This document shows, piece by piece, positions 26,583-35,366 of a stretch of 64,000 nt of DNA (positions are counted from its first letter, which is position 1; each line of letters opens with the position of its first letter). A program made the translations under genes and the position numbers. The DNA is from Paracoccus fontiphilus (GTDB lineage: Bacteria > Pseudomonadota > Alphaproteobacteria > Rhodobacterales > Rhodobacteraceae): assembly GCF_017356265.1 (NCBI RefSeq), contig NZ_JAFNAW010000007.1, positions 1 to 64,000 on the forward strand, in the 5' to 3' direction. Under the pieces are notes generated by a model. It saw only the letters and a list, made by a program, of their open reading frames with translations. It made no database searches and had not been told where the DNA came from.

Positions 26583-27584
26583 TTACTGAAGCTTGCCCGC
26601 TTCCTTGTAGAACCGCTCGGCGCCCGGATGGAACGGAATGCCCGCGCCGGTGGTCGCGCTGTCCAGCGTGATCTGCTTGCCCTTGGCGTGGCCCGCCGCG
26701 AACAGCTTCTGCGTGTTCTCGTTATACAGCGCCTTGGTTATGCCGTAGATCAGCTCCTCGGGCTGATCGGCCGAGGTGACAAGCTGCGCGCCGACCGAGA
26801 TGGTGGGAACGTCGGCTTCCTGCCCGTCATAGGTGCCGGCGGGAAAGTTGTCGGTGGCGAAGAAGTCGTAGGTTTCCAGCAGCTTTTCGACCTCGGGGCC
26901 GGCGATGGGAACCAGCTTCACGTCATGCTGGCTGGCCAGTTCGGCGATCGCGCCCGCGGGAAAGCCGCCGACGAAGAAGAAGGCGTCCATCGCCCCGTCG
27001 CGCATTCGGTCGGCCGCCTGGTCGGGCTTGAGGTATTCCGCCGTCACGTCGGCTTCCGACAGGCCATAGGCCTCCAGGATGATCTTGGCATCGACCAGCG
27101 TGCCCGAGCCGGGCTCGTCCAGCGACACGCGCTTGCCCTTCAGGTCGGCGACGGATTCGATCCCGGCATCGGCGCGCGTGACCAGGTGGATGCTTTCGGG
27201 GTAAAGGTTGGCGATCAGCCGCAGCTTCTCGACCGCGGGCTGGCCTTCCCACAGGCCGGTGCCGGTCTGCGCCCAGTAGGCCACGTCCGACTGGCTGAAG
27301 CCCGCCTCCATCGCGCCGCCGTTGATGGCGTTGACGTTGCCGACCGAACCGTTCGATGCCACGGCGGTCGCCACAAGCCCCGGCACCCCGCAGGACCCGC
27401 CGTCCTCGCAGGCGCGAGAGCCCGGCGGGTTCGAGATCGCGTTCGCGATCAGCCCGCCGATCGGGTAGTAGGTACCCGCCGTCCCGCCGGTGCCGATGCG
27501 GAAGAACGACATCTCTTGCGCCGAGGCCAGACCGCCGATCCCGGCAGCAACAACAAACGCGGCGACAAAGCCGTTGAGCTTCAT
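26583..27584 (-). CDS. TAXI family TRAP transporter solute-binding subunit
   Basis: A 333-residue periplasmic protein with a signal peptide ending near LASAQ. The TAXI signature FFRIGTGGTAGTYYPIGGLIANAI comes right after it. Further family features are CGVPGLVATAVASNGSVGNVNAI and the two-cysteine segment ACEDGGSCGVPG. It delivers the ligand to the fused permease downstream. The ligand is unknown; characterised relatives bind glutamate or short organic acids. Confidence 0.93.
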   Translation of the reverse strand: MKLNGFVAAFVVAAGIGGLASAQEMSFFRIGTGGTAGTYYPIGGLIANAISNPPGSRACEDGGSCGVPGLVATAVASNGSVGNVNAINGGAMEAGFSQSDVAYWAQTGTGLWEGQPAVEKLRLIANLYPESIHLVTRADAGIESVADLKGKRVSLDEPGSGTLVDAKIILEAYGLSEADVTAEYLKPDQAADRMRDGAMDAFFFVGGFPAGAIAELASQHDVKLVPIAGPEVEKLLETYDFFATDNFPAGTYDGQEADVPTISVGAQLVTSADQPEELIYGITKALYNENTQKLFAAGHAKGKQITLDSATTGAGIPFHPGAERFYKEAGKLQ

Positions 27585-27749
27585 GATATTATCCCTGCTG
27601 TCAATTTCCCGAGGTCACGTTAACGCGATGACGGGGCAGGGGACAACCGCCATGGCAAGGCGACCCTGCGTCAAGGGCGGACGGGTCTTCCTGTTTCCCG
27701 GTGGCGGTCCGGAACCCTGCCCATCACGGCGCCGTGACCCCGATCCTGC

Positions 27750-27774
27750 GGAACGCAAGGCGCGCCTGCCCGTT
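27750..27774 (+). promoter_or_regulatory. EcfG-type promoter for the DUF2382 genes
   Basis: GGAAC at 27750-27754, a 16-base spacer, then CGTT at 27771-27774. This is an exact match to the alphaproteobacterial general stress (EcfG/RpoE2) consensus, about 27 bases upstream of the chosen start of the first DUF2382 gene. Confidence 0.7.
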
Positions 27775-27800
27775 GTGCTGCGCTGACCATGGGGTGGACG

Positions 27801-28220
27801 ATGTCCGACGATCCGAAAATCGACGCTGTTCCGATTGTCGAGGAAACCGTTTCGCTGACCACCAGAAAGGTCGCCAGCGGCCGGGTCAGGATCGCGACCC
27901 GCACTGAGGAGATCGACCATGTCCTGCCGGCCGAGCTTTCGAGCGTCGAGGTGGACGTGGTCCGGGTTCCGGTCGACCGCAAGATCGACTCGGTCCCCGA
28001 CGTCGTGACCGAAGGCGGCCTGACCATCATCCCCGTGGTCGAGGAGCGGCTTGTCGTCACGCGCGAACTGTATCTCCGAGAGGAGATCCACGTCCGCCGC
28101 ATCGAACGCACGGAAGCCGTCGAAGTCGAGGCGACGACCCGTCGCCAAACTGCCCAGGTCGAGCGGCTTCCCGCCAGCCCGGCCACCTTCCCAAACAAGG
28201 ACGATCAAGATGACCTATGA
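27801..28220 (+). CDS. DUF2382 (YsnF/AvaK) domain stress protein
   Basis: A 139-residue soluble protein that is essentially one DUF2382 domain: IPVVEERLVVTRELYLREEIHVRRIERTE is its hallmark, with alternating acidic and basic strands. The function of the family is unknown, but it is linked to desiccation and general stress. The ATG at 27801 is preferred (GGGG six bases upstream); an ATG at 27789 is in frame and possible. It overlaps the next gene by 11 bases and follows an EcfG-like promoter. Confidence 0.82.
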   Translation: MSDDPKIDAVPIVEETVSLTTRKVASGRVRIATRTEEIDHVLPAELSSVEVDVVRVPVDRKIDSVPDVVTEGGLTIIPVVEERLVVTRELYLREEIHVRRIERTEAVEVEATTRRQTAQVERLPASPATFPNKDDQDDL

Positions 28221-29106
28221 CAACGAAGTCGGCACTCTGGGAACAACGTCGGTTTCCGCCATGTTCGACAGCCAGGCCGAGGCGCAGGGCGCGGTGGACC
28301 GACTGGTCGCGGCCGGCATTCCGACCGCGCGCATCCGGCAGGTCGCGGGCAGTTCCGACACCACCACCGCGGTCTCGACCGAAGACCGCGACAAGGGCTT
28401 CTGGGACAGCCTCAGCGACTTCTTCTTCCCCGACGAGGATCGCTATACCTACGCCGAAGGTCTGTCGCGCGGGGGCTATCTCGTGACCGTCACCGGCCTG
28501 ACCGGGGCCGAATACGACACCGCCCTGGACATCCTGGACGACGAGGGCAGCGTCAACCTTGACGAGCGTGCCGAAAGCTGGCGCTCGGAAGGCTGGGGCG
28601 GCTACGAGGCCAGTTCCTATGCCTCGGGGGCGACGGCCTCGACCTATGGATCGAGGGCGGGCCTGGGCGGCACCGGAACCGGCTATGCCGAAGGCGACAG
28701 CCTGCGCGGCGCGGACAGCCTGCGCGACGAGGAAACCATTCCGGTGGTCGAGGAACGCCTGCACATCGGCAAGCGCGAGACCGGCCACGGCCGCGTCCGC
28801 GTCCGCGCCTACACGGTCGAGGAGCCGGTGAACGAAAGCATCGACCTGCGCGAGGAGCGCGTCGAGATCGAGCGCCGTCCGGTGGACCGCGCCGCGACCG
28901 GTGCCGATGCCGCCTTCCAGGACCGCACCCTTGAAGCCGAGGAATACCGCGAGGAAGCGGTTGTCCAGAAGGAAGCCCGCGTGGTCGAGGAGATCGGCCT
29001 GCGCAAGACCAGCGAAACGCATCGCGAAACGGTGTCCGACACCGTGCGGCGCACCGAGGTCGAGGTCGAGCAGGACCGCGACGATCTGGACCGCAGCAAG
29101 CTTTGA
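28210..29106 (+). CDS. YflT-like plus DUF2382 domain stress protein
   Basis: A 298-residue protein with two domains. The N-terminal ~95 residues (SAMFDSQAEAQGAVDRLVAAGI, RGGYLVTVTGL) resemble the general stress protein 17M/YflT fold. A Ser/Gly/Tyr-rich linker with acidic patches follows. The C-terminal DUF2382 domain starts near 178 (IPVVEERLHIGKRETGHGRVRVR). AAGGA precedes the ATG, which lies inside the upstream gene, so the two are coupled. Two DUF2382 copies in tandem may act together. Confidence 0.82.
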   Translation: MTYDNEVGTLGTTSVSAMFDSQAEAQGAVDRLVAAGIPTARIRQVAGSSDTTTAVSTEDRDKGFWDSLSDFFFPDEDRYTYAEGLSRGGYLVTVTGLTGAEYDTALDILDDEGSVNLDERAESWRSEGWGGYEASSYASGATASTYGSRAGLGGTGTGYAEGDSLRGADSLRDEETIPVVEERLHIGKRETGHGRVRVRAYTVEEPVNESIDLREERVEIERRPVDRAATGADAAFQDRTLEAEEYREEAVVQKEARVVEEIGLRKTSETHRETVSDTVRRTEVEVEQDRDDLDRSKL

Positions 29107-29126
29107 CCGTCGCCTGACGGCACCGG

Positions 29127-29154
29127 AAAGGCCCTGCCGATGCAGGGCCTTTTT
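29127..29154 (+). terminator. Rho-independent terminator of the DUF2382 operon
   Basis: Perfect 10-bp stem (AAAGGCCCTG / CAGGGCCTTT) with a 6-nt loop and further Ts, 20 bases after the stop of the second DUF2382 gene. Confidence 0.88.
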
Positions 29155-29268
29155 CTTTTCAACCCAAATACATCTGGTGGATTGATAATCCTGTTTCCAG
29201 CGTTCCGGATCGCCGGGGCTGCCTGTCGGCCTGATCGCAAGGCAGGCCCCGCAAGGCTGCGGACCGGG

Positions 29269-29994
29269 TCAGACCGCCGGGTGGTGGTAAAGCGGGTTGG
29301 ACCGATCCAGATGCGCCTGCATCGCCCGGACCGCGCTATCCGCGTCGCGGGCGGCGATCAGGTCCACGATCTCGTCATGTTCCTGCAGCGTGACCTTTTC
29401 GTTGCCCGACCAATGCAGCAGGCCGCCATGGTATTCGAACAGCCACCGCAGCATGGCCTGGCTGGACGCCATCAGGATCGGGTTGGCCGAGATCTGCGCG
29501 ATCCGCGTGTGAAAGGCCATGTCAGCAGTCACGAAGGCCTCGGCATCGCCGATGCGGGCGCGCTGTTCGCCCACCAGTTCCCGCAGGTCGCGCACGTCCT
29601 GGGCGATGGCCTTTTCCGCTGCCACCCGGACAAGGCCGCATTCGAACATGCGGCGCGCCTGCTTCAGATGCTCCAGCTGCTCGGGCTCGGAGGACAGCAG
29701 CATCCGCGCCACGTCATCGACGCGGGCCAGGACGCTGTTTGCCGACAGTTCGTTGACGCGGCTGCGCTCGCCATGGCTGATGGTGATCAGGCCCATGGTG
29801 TGCATGTGCTGCAACGCCTCGCGCACGGCGGGGCGGCCGACACCGAACCGCTCCATCAGGTCGCGTTCCGAGGGCACCGCCGCGCCGGGGGGCAGCTCTC
29901 CGCTGGCCATCATGTCGCGCAGGCGGTCGAAGACCTGATCGGACAGCTTGCGGCGGGTGATCCGGTCGGGACTGGCATGGGGGTCGTGTTTCAT
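29269..29994 (-). CDS. GntR family (FCD subfamily) transcriptional regulator, NanR-like
   Basis: A 241-residue regulator. The winged helix lies at residues 14-80 (LSDQVFDRLRDMMASGELPPG, RFGVGRPAVREALQHM). A helical FCD ligand domain covers 95-230, with putative metal ligands in DMAFHTRIAQ and EHDEIVDLIAARD. It is the last gene of the minus-strand apiose operon, 27 bases after the lactonase gene, so it is the obvious local regulator. Its operator may be the 18-bp GGTATGA-containing motif found twice in the island, reminiscent of the GGTATA repeats bound by E. coli NanR. Confidence 0.85.
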   Translation of the reverse strand: MKHDPHASPDRITRRKLSDQVFDRLRDMMASGELPPGAAVPSERDLMERFGVGRPAVREALQHMHTMGLITISHGERSRVNELSANSVLARVDDVARMLLSSEPEQLEHLKQARRMFECGLVRVAAEKAIAQDVRDLRELVGEQRARIGDAEAFVTADMAFHTRIAQISANPILMASSQAMLRWLFEYHGGLLHWSGNEKVTLQEHDEIVDLIAARDADSAVRAMQAHLDRSNPLYHHPAV

Positions 29995-30021
29995 GGCGTG
30001 GTCCCTGGCTGCGGTCTGTCG

Positions 30022-31758
30022 TCAGGACTTAGGCGAAGGCGGGCGGCTTTGCCAGCCGAAGGGATCGGGTCCGTCCGGCGTCAGATTGGCGGTGAGGGTG
30101 GCATCGTCGAAGGCCAGTTCCGCCCGCCCCTCGGCCACCGTCGCGCCGCGCACCGGCTGACCCGCCTGCGCCGCCAGGGCCTGCACCACTGCGGCTACCG
30201 AGCGCAGGTTGCCATCGTCCCGGACCAGCCCGCGCGGGCCGTAAAGCGCGGCAGGCGTCCAGACCGTCACGCCCGCCGGCGCAATGCTGGCCGCCAGCCC
30301 CAGGGTCCAGGCCGCGGCGAAGGCGCCGTCCTGCCGGGGATCGTTGTCGGCCATGCAGACCCGGTCGCGGTCCGGGTTCGGGATCGTGCGGCTGCCATAG
30401 GGGTTCTGGCGCATGGCGATGGTGGACGGCCCCAGCCGATAGTCCCGCTTGCCGATGATCCCGCGGGCCGAGGCGAGGATATGCGGCACGGCCTCCAGCG
30501 TTTCCATTACCGACAGGTCATCAGCGGCATGGACGATGGGGCAAAGGCCGTGGGTGACATAATCCCAGGCACCAGCGGGGGGACGCTTGCGGTTCAGTTC
30601 GGGGAAGAAGCTCGCCATGCCCCCGCCCAGGGTCACGCCGGGGAAGGCCTTGCGGGCGGCGGCGTGGATCGCCTCCAGGGGCGGGCAGGGGGGCCAGTCC
30701 GATCCCGGCGGCGTCGATTGGCGGTCCACCGAGGGGCAGGTCATGATGGATGCGGGGCGGAAGCCCGACGCTTCCAGATCGGCGGCATAGCCCGCGAATT
30801 CCGCGTCCAGGTCGCTGTCGGGCAGGCAGGCGGCGATCAGTTCCAGGTCATGGGCCAGATCGGGCAGGGCGGCGTGCAGCGCCGCGAAGTCGCGCAATTC
30901 CGCCAACCCGTTCCCGGCGGCGATGTCCAGATGGCACAGCACCCGCTGCGCGCCGATCCGGCGCAGGTCGTCGGGATTAGCCGTGGCGCGGCGGGCGTCA
31001 GTTGCGGTCAGGACAAGCGCGGTTTGGGGGAAGGTCGCGTCGGGAACCTGCGCGCGGATCGGCGCGACCGGCTTGGCAGCCGGGGCAGGGGTCCAGAAGA
31101 TCCGCACCGCCTGCCGCAGTTCCGCGCCGTCGCGGATCGCATGAGGCCAAGGCAGCGCCAGCGGGCGGTTATAGGTCTTGAAGGACGCATCGCCCCATTG
31201 GCGCTGGTCCTCCATCTCGAAGACATCGCCCTCCAGCCGGCATTCGACGCGCAGCCCGCCAGCCTGGTGGGTCAGCGAGGCGATGTTCTTGAAGGGCTGC
31301 CAAGGTTCGATCAGGGCGGGGAAGTGCGCCTCCTCAATGCTGCCGTCGGGATGGCCGACGCGGACGGGCGCACCGGCCACGCCTTCAATGGGATGCAGCA
31401 CGGTGAAGCCCGCGCGGTTGGTTTCCACGGTGCCATGGGCCACCGCCACGACCTCGGCCGTCAGGCTGTCGGGCGTCAGGGTCAGCGTGACCTGCGCATC
31501 GAGGCTGCCCCCGCCCATGTCATAGCGGGCCGCATAGGCGACATGCCCGCCCTTCATCGACAGTTCCGTGATGACGGGATCGACCGTTCCCCAATCCCGG
31601 TCGCGGACCAGGAAGGACACGGCGCGGATCGCCTCCACGCCGCCCACGCGCAGGTGGCGCAACTGCCCGGCCTCCAGCGTCACCTGCGCGTCGCCCGCCC
31701 GCAGCACCTCGCCCCGGCGCGGCGGCTTGTCGGTGCCGTAGAGCCGGGTCAGGTCCAT
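30022..31758 (-). CDS. apnL: D-apionate lactonase
   Basis: Hydrolyses D-apionolactone to D-apionate in D-apiose catabolism (ApnL type). The 578-residue length and layout fit the recognised family: an N-terminal beta-rich part (TELSMKGGHVAYAARYDMGG, CRLEGDVFEMEDQRQWGDASFKTYNRPL) and a TIM-barrel-like C-terminal half ending in a small beta domain. I recognise it mainly from this sequence character plus its place between apiose dehydrogenase and the regulator. The ATG at 31758 overlaps the dehydrogenase stop by 10 bases. No signal peptide, so it acts in the cytoplasm. Confidence 0.82.
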   Translation of the reverse strand: MDLTRLYGTDKPPRRGEVLRAGDAQVTLEAGQLRHLRVGGVEAIRAVSFLVRDRDWGTVDPVITELSMKGGHVAYAARYDMGGGSLDAQVTLTLTPDSLTAEVVAVAHGTVETNRAGFTVLHPIEGVAGAPVRVGHPDGSIEEAHFPALIEPWQPFKNIASLTHQAGGLRVECRLEGDVFEMEDQRQWGDASFKTYNRPLALPWPHAIRDGAELRQAVRIFWTPAPAAKPVAPIRAQVPDATFPQTALVLTATDARRATANPDDLRRIGAQRVLCHLDIAAGNGLAELRDFAALHAALPDLAHDLELIAACLPDSDLDAEFAGYAADLEASGFRPASIMTCPSVDRQSTPPGSDWPPCPPLEAIHAAARKAFPGVTLGGGMASFFPELNRKRPPAGAWDYVTHGLCPIVHAADDLSVMETLEAVPHILASARGIIGKRDYRLGPSTIAMRQNPYGSRTIPNPDRDRVCMADNDPRQDGAFAAAWTLGLAASIAPAGVTVWTPAALYGPRGLVRDDGNLRSVAAVVQALAAQAGQPVRGATVAEGRAELAFDDATLTANLTPDGPDPFGWQSRPPSPKS

Positions 31759-32771
31759 TCCGGCGCCCGCATGTCGATGCGCGAGCGGTCGGCGGCGGAG
31801 CGATAAGCCGCCTCGACCAGGGCCAGCGTTTTTAGGTTGTCGTGGCCCGATGTTTCGGGCTGTGTGTCGCTGCGCAGGCAGTCCACGAAGTGTTGCTGGA
31901 TGATCTGCACGCTTTCCTGGATGTTGTGCCAAGGCCGTTCCGCCCAGGGCAGGACCGGCGGGGCCACGTCGCGGGCCTCCTCTCCATCCGTCTGGATTAC
32001 CAGCCGGTATCCCGCGTCCAGCCGCAGCGTGCCGCTGTCGCCGTCAATCTCCAGCAGCGTTTCCGGGAAGGTCTCGGGCTGGCGCTTGGTCGCATAGGAA
32101 CAATCGACCACGCTGGTCACGCCGCTTCCATGCTCCAGCAGCACCGTCGCCACGTCCTCTCCCCGGATCGCCGGGTTGATCCGCCGCGTGGTGGCCGACA
32201 GCGTCGCCACGTCGCCGAACAGGGCGCGGGCCACGTCGAGGATATGGATGCCCAGATCCTGGATGATGAAGCGCGGATCGGTGGCCAGATAGGGCTGGCC
32301 CGAGAACACGTCGTATCCCGACCGGAAGCTGACGCGGCCGAAGAAGGGCGTGCCGATGGCGCCACCCCGCACCGCCTCGATGGCCGCGCGAACCGCCGAT
32401 TGCCAGCGGAAGTTCTCATGCACCATCAGGGTCCTGCCTGCCGCATCGACGGCAGCGACCATGGCGCGGGCATCCTCCATCGTCTCGGCAAAGGGCTTCT
32501 GGCAGATGACGTGGACGCCCGATTGCGCCGCCAGTTCCACCAGCGAACGGTGGGATGCAACGGTGGTGGCGATGTCCACGAAGTCCAGCGTTTCCGCGGC
32601 CAGCATTTCGGCGGCATCGGCATAGGGGCGGGCATCAAATCGGGCCGCCGTGTCCTCGCGTCGCGCCGGATCGCGGTCGCAGACGGCGACGATCTCGACC
32701 CCGTCGATCCCGGCCCAGCCGTGCATCTGGTTCTGCGCGAAGAACCCGCAGCCGATCAAGGCACCCTTCAT
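31749..32771 (-). CDS. apsD: D-apiose dehydrogenase (Gfo/Idh/MocA family)
   Basis: Oxidises D-apiose to D-apionolactone with NAD(P). The 340-residue protein begins with the Rossmann motif KGALIGCGFFAQNQMHGW, continues with CQKPFAETMEDAR (catalytic Lys region) and has IIQDLGIHILDVARALFG, the second conserved family motif. By sequence alone it is a Gfo/Idh enzyme; the specific assignment comes from the neighbouring lactonase, oxidoisomerase, kinase and RuBisCO-like genes. The ATG at 32771 lies one base from the permease stop. Confidence 0.82.
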   Translation of the reverse strand: MKGALIGCGFFAQNQMHGWAGIDGVEIVAVCDRDPARREDTAARFDARPYADAAEMLAAETLDFVDIATTVASHRSLVELAAQSGVHVICQKPFAETMEDARAMVAAVDAAGRTLMVHENFRWQSAVRAAIEAVRGGAIGTPFFGRVSFRSGYDVFSGQPYLATDPRFIIQDLGIHILDVARALFGDVATLSATTRRINPAIRGEDVATVLLEHGSGVTSVVDCSYATKRQPETFPETLLEIDGDSGTLRLDAGYRLVIQTDGEEARDVAPPVLPWAERPWHNIQESVQIIQQHFVDCLRSDTQPETSGHDNLKTLALVEAAYRSAADRSRIDMRAPEWT

Positions 32772-32772
32772 C

Positions 32773-33831
32773 CTACTTCCCCGCTTCGGCCTGCAAGGCG
32801 ACCCGCGCCTGCAATTTCTGTTGCGCCTGATCGACCACCACGGCGGCGATGATGACAAGCCCCTTGATGACCGTCTGCCAGAAGGACGACACGCCCATCA
32901 TCACCAGCCCGTCCGACAACACGCCGATCACGAAGGCCCCGACGATGGTGCCGCCGATCCGCCCGCGTCCGCCCGACATCGACGTGCCGCCGAGGACGGC
33001 TGCGGCAATCGCGTTCAGCTCGAACGCCTGGCCCGTCGCGGGATGCGCGGCGACAAGCTGCGACGAGATGATCAGCCCCACAAGCGCCGCGCAAAGCCCG
33101 CTGAACATATAGACAAAGAACTTGATACGGTTGACCTTGACCCCCGACAGCGCCGCGCCCCGTTCGTTTCCGCCGACGGCATAGATATACCGCCCCAGCG
33201 GCGTGCGGCGCGCGATATAGGCCGCAATCAGCGCCACCACGATCAGCATCCAGATCGAGATCGGCAGGCCCAGCACGTTCCCCGCTCCGATCAGGCGGAA
33301 CGTATCGGATCCGTATTCGGGATTGCCGTTCAAGTTCGGGAAGGTCCGCCCGTCGGAAAACAGCATTGCCGCGCCCCGGCAGACATACAGCGTGCCCAGC
33401 GTGGCGATGAAGGGCGCGACGTTCAGTTTCGTGATCAGGAAGGCGTTGACCCCCCCGATCAGCACGCCCACGACCATCACGATCAGGCAGATCTCGACCG
33501 TGTTGAACTGGATCGACCAGCCAAGGCCCAGGTCGATGCCGTACAGCACCAGCCAGCCCGCGACCATGCCGCAGAGGCCCACGATGGACCCGACCGACAG
33601 GTCGATCCCGCCCGAGATGATCACGAAGGTCATGCCGATCGCGAGGAAGGCGTTCAGCGCCACGTGCTTCGACATGATGACCATGTTCGCCGTGGACAGG
33701 AAGTTCGGCGCGGCAAAGGCGAAGAAGGCGAAGACCAGAATCAGCGCGATGAAGGTCCGCGCCTTCAGAAGCACCAGCAGCAGGTTCGCGGACCCGGCCT
33801 GCGGGGCGGAGTGGGTGGCGGCATGGGTCAT
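32773..33831 (-). CDS. Ribose-type sugar ABC transporter permease (apiose island)
   Basis: A 352-residue membrane protein of the RbsC class with the marker segment GMTFVIISGGIDLSVGSIVGL. The C-terminal coupling loop is LGGTSMSGGRGRIGGTIVGA. Its start overlaps the ATPase stop by four bases. By context it imports D-apiose, or a free apionate-like compound, released from plant cell-wall polysaccharides; transport specificity is an inference. Confidence 0.92.
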   Translation of the reverse strand: MTHAATHSAPQAGSANLLLVLLKARTFIALILVFAFFAFAAPNFLSTANMVIMSKHVALNAFLAIGMTFVIISGGIDLSVGSIVGLCGMVAGWLVLYGIDLGLGWSIQFNTVEICLIVMVVGVLIGGVNAFLITKLNVAPFIATLGTLYVCRGAAMLFSDGRTFPNLNGNPEYGSDTFRLIGAGNVLGLPISIWMLIVVALIAAYIARRTPLGRYIYAVGGNERGAALSGVKVNRIKFFVYMFSGLCAALVGLIISSQLVAAHPATGQAFELNAIAAAVLGGTSMSGGRGRIGGTIVGAFVIGVLSDGLVMMGVSSFWQTVIKGLVIIAAVVVDQAQQKLQARVALQAEAGK

Positions 33832-35366
33832 GCGACGGGTTCCTTGACGGGGGTGGGGGCGTGGCCCTTGGCCGAGGCATTGATGACAAGCGTTTCCGTG
33901 GCGTCCTTGCGGTCGAATTCGCCCGTGACACGGCCGTTCGACATGACGACGATGCGGTCGGACAGCGCCATCAACTCCTCCATGTCCGAGGTGACGAAGA
34001 CGATGCCAAGCCCCTCGGCGGCCAGCTTGCGCATGGTGCGGAAGACCTCGGCCTTGGCGCCGATGTCGATGCCGCGCGAGGGTTCGTCCATCAGCAGGAC
34101 CTTGGGTCTCGTCATCAGCGCCTTGCCGATCACGACCTTCTGCTGGTTGCCGCCCGACAGGCTGGAAACCGGGTTTTCCATCGACGCGATCTTGACGGTC
34201 AGGCGTTTGACGAAGTCGCGCACCGTGCCGCGTTCCGCGCCCAGGTTCATGTGGAAGCCGGTGGTGAACGCGCCCAGCGACGACAGCGTCATGTTCTCGC
34301 GGATCGACAGGATCTGCACCAGGCCGTCGTTCTTGCGGTCCTCGGGGATCAGGGCGATGCCCGACCGGATGCGGCCCGCGACAGTCTTGGTGCGCAACTG
34401 CTTGCCGTCCACGAAGATGCGCCCGCCCGCATGGGGGTGGCGGCCGATCACGCATTCCAGGAACTCGCTGCGGCCCGCGCCCATCAAGCCATAGACGCCC
34501 AGGATCTCGCCCGCGCGCAGCGACATGGAAACGTGATCGACGGCCAGGCCGCCGCCCGCGCGGGGCAGGGTCACGTCCTCGGCCCGGAAGACCTCGGGGC
34601 CGTAGGGGTGGTCGATGTCCTTGGCGAAGTCTCTGGACGCCTCGCCGATCATGGCGCGAACGATCCAGTCCACGTCCACGCCCTCCATCGACCGCGCGCC
34701 GGTGATCGCGCCATCGCGCAGCACGGTGATGTAGTCGCCGATGCGGATCAACTCCTCGAGCCGGTGCGAGATATAGACGATGCCAACCCCCTGCTTCTTC
34801 AGGTCGGCAATGACGCGGAACAGGATCTCGACCTCGGCGGCGGACAGCGCCGACGTGGGTTCGTCCAAGATCAGGATCCGCGCGTCCTGCGCCAGGCTTT
34901 TCGCGATCTCGACGATCTGCTGCTGGCCGACACGCAGGTCGCCGACCATCGTGTCGGGGTCGATATCGTGTTCCAGCCGCCGCATCAGCCCGCGCGTGGC
35001 CTCGCGCTGCGCGGCGGTGTCGATGTCGATGCGGCCGCGCGTGATCTCGCGGTTGATGAAGATGTTTTCCGCGACCGTCATGTTCGGGAACAGGTTCAGT
35101 TCCTGGAACACGATGCCGATGCCGTGGCGGCGCGCGTCGTCGGTGCCGTTCAGATGCACCGGCTTGCCGTCCATCAGGATCTGGCCTTCGGTCAGTTGCT
35201 CGACCCCGGCGATGACCTTCATCATCGTGGACTTGCCCGCGCCGTTTTCGCCCACCAGCACGTTGACCGCGCCCATGCGCAGGTCGAAGTCCACGCCCTT
35301 CAACGCGCGGGTGCCGGGATAGACCTTGGTGCCGCCCCGGATCTGAAGGCCGATGGGGTGCGTCAT
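33828..35366 (-). CDS. Sugar ABC transporter ATP-binding protein, two cassettes (apiose island)
   Basis: A 512-residue double ABC ATPase. The first cassette has Walker A GENGAGKST and Walker B ILILDEPTSALS. The second has the signature SLSGGNQQKVVIGKAL and Walker B VLLMDEPSRGID. It pairs with the permease that follows. The ATG at 35366 overlaps the DUF2291 gene stop by four bases; the longer open frame upstream is not used. Confidence 0.92.
   Translation of the reverse strand: MTHPIGLQIRGGTKVYPGTRALKGVDFDLRMGAVNVLVGENGAGKSTMMKVIAGVEQLTEGQILMDGKPVHLNGTDDARRHGIGIVFQELNLFPNMTVAENIFINREITRGRIDIDTAAQREATRGLMRRLEHDIDPDTMVGDLRVGQQQIVEIAKSLAQDARILILDEPTSALSAAEVEILFRVIADLKKQGVGIVYISHRLEELIRIGDYITVLRDGAITGARSMEGVDVDWIVRAMIGEASRDFAKDIDHPYGPEVFRAEDVTLPRAGGGLAVDHVSMSLRAGEILGVYGLMGAGRSEFLECVIGRHPHAGGRIFVDGKQLRTKTVAGRIRSGIALIPEDRKNDGLVQILSIRENMTLSSLGAFTTGFHMNLGAERGTVRDFVKRLTVKIASMENPVSSLSGGNQQKVVIGKALMTRPKVLLMDEPSRGIDIGAKAEVFRTMRKLAAEGLGIVFVTSDMEELMALSDRIVVMSNGRVTGEFDRKDATETLVINASAKGHAPTPVKEPVA

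Noticed and set aside
24480-27623. Antisense open frame over the TAXI-TRAP genes (over 1000 codons)
   Set aside because: Arg/Gln/His-rich nonsense composition and complete overlap with clearly identified transporter genes.
29140-31806. Antisense open frame of about 890 codons over gntR and apnL
   Set aside because: No recognisable domain; the opposite strand encodes proteins with clear motifs and operon overlaps.
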